Positions 63,047 through 64,000 of a stretch of 64,000 nucleotides of DNA are shown here, one piece after another. Position numbers and translations under genes: made by a program. The stretch is from positions 992,001 to 1,056,000 of the forward strand of contig JASBNA010000005.1 of NCBI GenBank assembly GCA_038087015.1. Reading direction: 5' to 3'. Within the stretch, counting starts at the first letter, position 1. Each line of letters opens with the position of its first letter. Source of the stretch: Cerrena zonata (lineage: Eukaryota > Basidiomycota > Agaricomycetes > Polyporales > Cerrenaceae). The notes beneath the pieces are model-generated. The model searched no databases and was not told where the DNA came from. It saw only the letters and a list, made by a program, of their open reading frames with translations.

Positions 63047-64000
63047 ATGGACGATTCACTTGATGCCTTGGCTCTTCTATCTTCCAGAGAACTTGTGGCA
63101 GATAGCAAGCAGGAGACACTGGTCCATCAAATGCCCATAGACACTCCTTCAAATGGGGTGAATACAACATCCTCTGCCTTTCGGCTTCCGGGAGAGTTGC
63201 TACGAGAAATTTTCGTACATCTCATTGATTCGTTGGTAAAAGGGCTCGGTGCTAGGAGGTTTTATTGTCAGCCATTCCGACCAAGTAAGGAGAGACAGGA
63301 AGGAAGATGGAGACAATGGAGATACCGAGAATGATGTGCAGGATAAAGAGCACTGCTGTCATGTCCGCAGTCTACTCCCGATCGTCCTTACCCATGTTTG
63401 CTATAAGTGGAGAGCGACAGCTCTTTCGATCCCGGCACTTTGGACCGTATTGGACACAGAGGTTTACAAACATGTCGACATACTCCAGCTATACCTCGCC
63501 CGGTCTCAGGATTCCCTACTCGATCTATTCCTCTCGCATGAGGTAATATACGAAGATACAGGATACAACCGCCTTCTCGATAATTTGAAGATGATCCTGC
63601 AGGAGTCGTCCCGCATTAGGTCCATGAATCTAGAATTGTCACCCTCCATTCTATTCGACGCTTTTCACTGCGATGACATTGTTTACCCATTCACCCATCT
63701 CGAATCCCTAGATATTTATGTCCTGTTGAATGACGACCGTTGCCCGGATATCCTTCCTTACATTATTCGACTTGATGAAGATGACGACCCTGATGAAGTT
63801 CCACACTCATTACGTCATATCGTTCTGCGCCAAGTCTTTGTTGACTGGCCTGCACTCATCTCCCTCCCTCCGACAATCACACACTTGGATTTCGCGTTCT
63901 GTGAATCTCAATTTGGGAACATGAACGACATTCTTGCCGTCTTGAACAAACTTCCTGATTTAGAGGTATTTCGAAACAAGGCTTCTCTTCCCGTTAGCCA
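63047..64000 (+). pseudogene. Second F-box copy, frame-broken, continues past window
   Basis: Starts MDDSLDALALLSSRELVADS and follows the F-box protein at 36898-38679 closely (FRLPGELLREIFVHLIDSLV). After FRPSKERQEGR the frame is lost, because a GA-rich stretch near 63286-63300 is two bases shorter than in the intact copy. Beyond it the second frame stays open to the window end and still matches (HVRSLLPIVLTHVCYKW, PALWTVLDTEVYKHVDILQL, THLDFAFCESQFGNMND). A single lesion in well-preserved sequence suggests a recent pseudogene or a sequence error. The 3' end is outside the window. Confidence 0.75.

Overview
The window is nuclear DNA of a filamentous basidiomycete, most likely an Agaricomycete. 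Genes carry many 50-75 nt GT-AG introns and sit on both strands without operons. Several families are typical of mushroom-forming fungi: DUF6535 membrane proteins, F-box proteins opening with an LP.E.L.EIF..L motif, a flavin halogenase with a [10 protein letters not shown] signature, and a multi-intron hAT transposase. Two tRNA-related loci are visible. I cannot name the species.

Layout. 1-2994: a hAT transposase gene entering from the left edge, followed by about 2.9 kb with no convincing gene. 5.9-11.3 kb: a secreted serine carboxypeptidase and an MFS drug/polyamine-type transporter. 11.7-16.8 kb: a PXR1/GNO1-like G-patch protein and phospholipid:diacylglycerol acyltransferase. 17.2-22.3 kb (minus strand): a DUF6535 membrane protein and an eIF4G-like MA3 protein. 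A degenerate copy of the MA3 gene tail lies on the far side of the DUF6535 gene. 23.4-30.2 kb: a 4-coumarate-CoA-ligase-like enzyme with a possible peroxisomal C-terminus, then a flavin-dependent halogenase enlarged by disordered segments; this pair is the best candidate for specialised metabolism. 31-36 kb: a small unknown protein, an NmrA-like reductase, a shortened tRNA-Ala-like locus and a secreted type-B carboxylesterase. 36.9-43.1 kb (minus): an F-box protein and an OSTalpha/TMEM184 (DUF300) membrane protein with a long disordered tail. 43.6-47.7 kb: a BRCT protein resembling microcephalin. 49.6-51.4 kb: a membrane-anchored histidine acid phosphatase. 53.8-62.1 kb: a coiled-coil protein, a small conserved-looking protein, a mitochondrial-type NAD kinase and an Asteroid (XPG-fold) protein. 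62.2 kb: an intron-containing tRNA-Leu(CAG). 62.7 kb to the end: a second, frame-broken F-box copy in inverted orientation, duplicated together with its promoter.

Most genes are unrelated housekeeping or secreted functions. Two themes cut across them. First, six otherwise well-preserved genes contain isolated one-base frame breaks, several of them in short homopolymers, and a duplicated F-box copy has a two-base break. This points to sequence errors, or less likely to widespread decay. Second, local duplications have shaped the region, namely the MA3 tail around the DUF6535 gene and the inverted F-box pair. Exon boundaries were inferred by eye from splice signals and reading frame, so most gene entries give the span from start codon to stop codon including introns.
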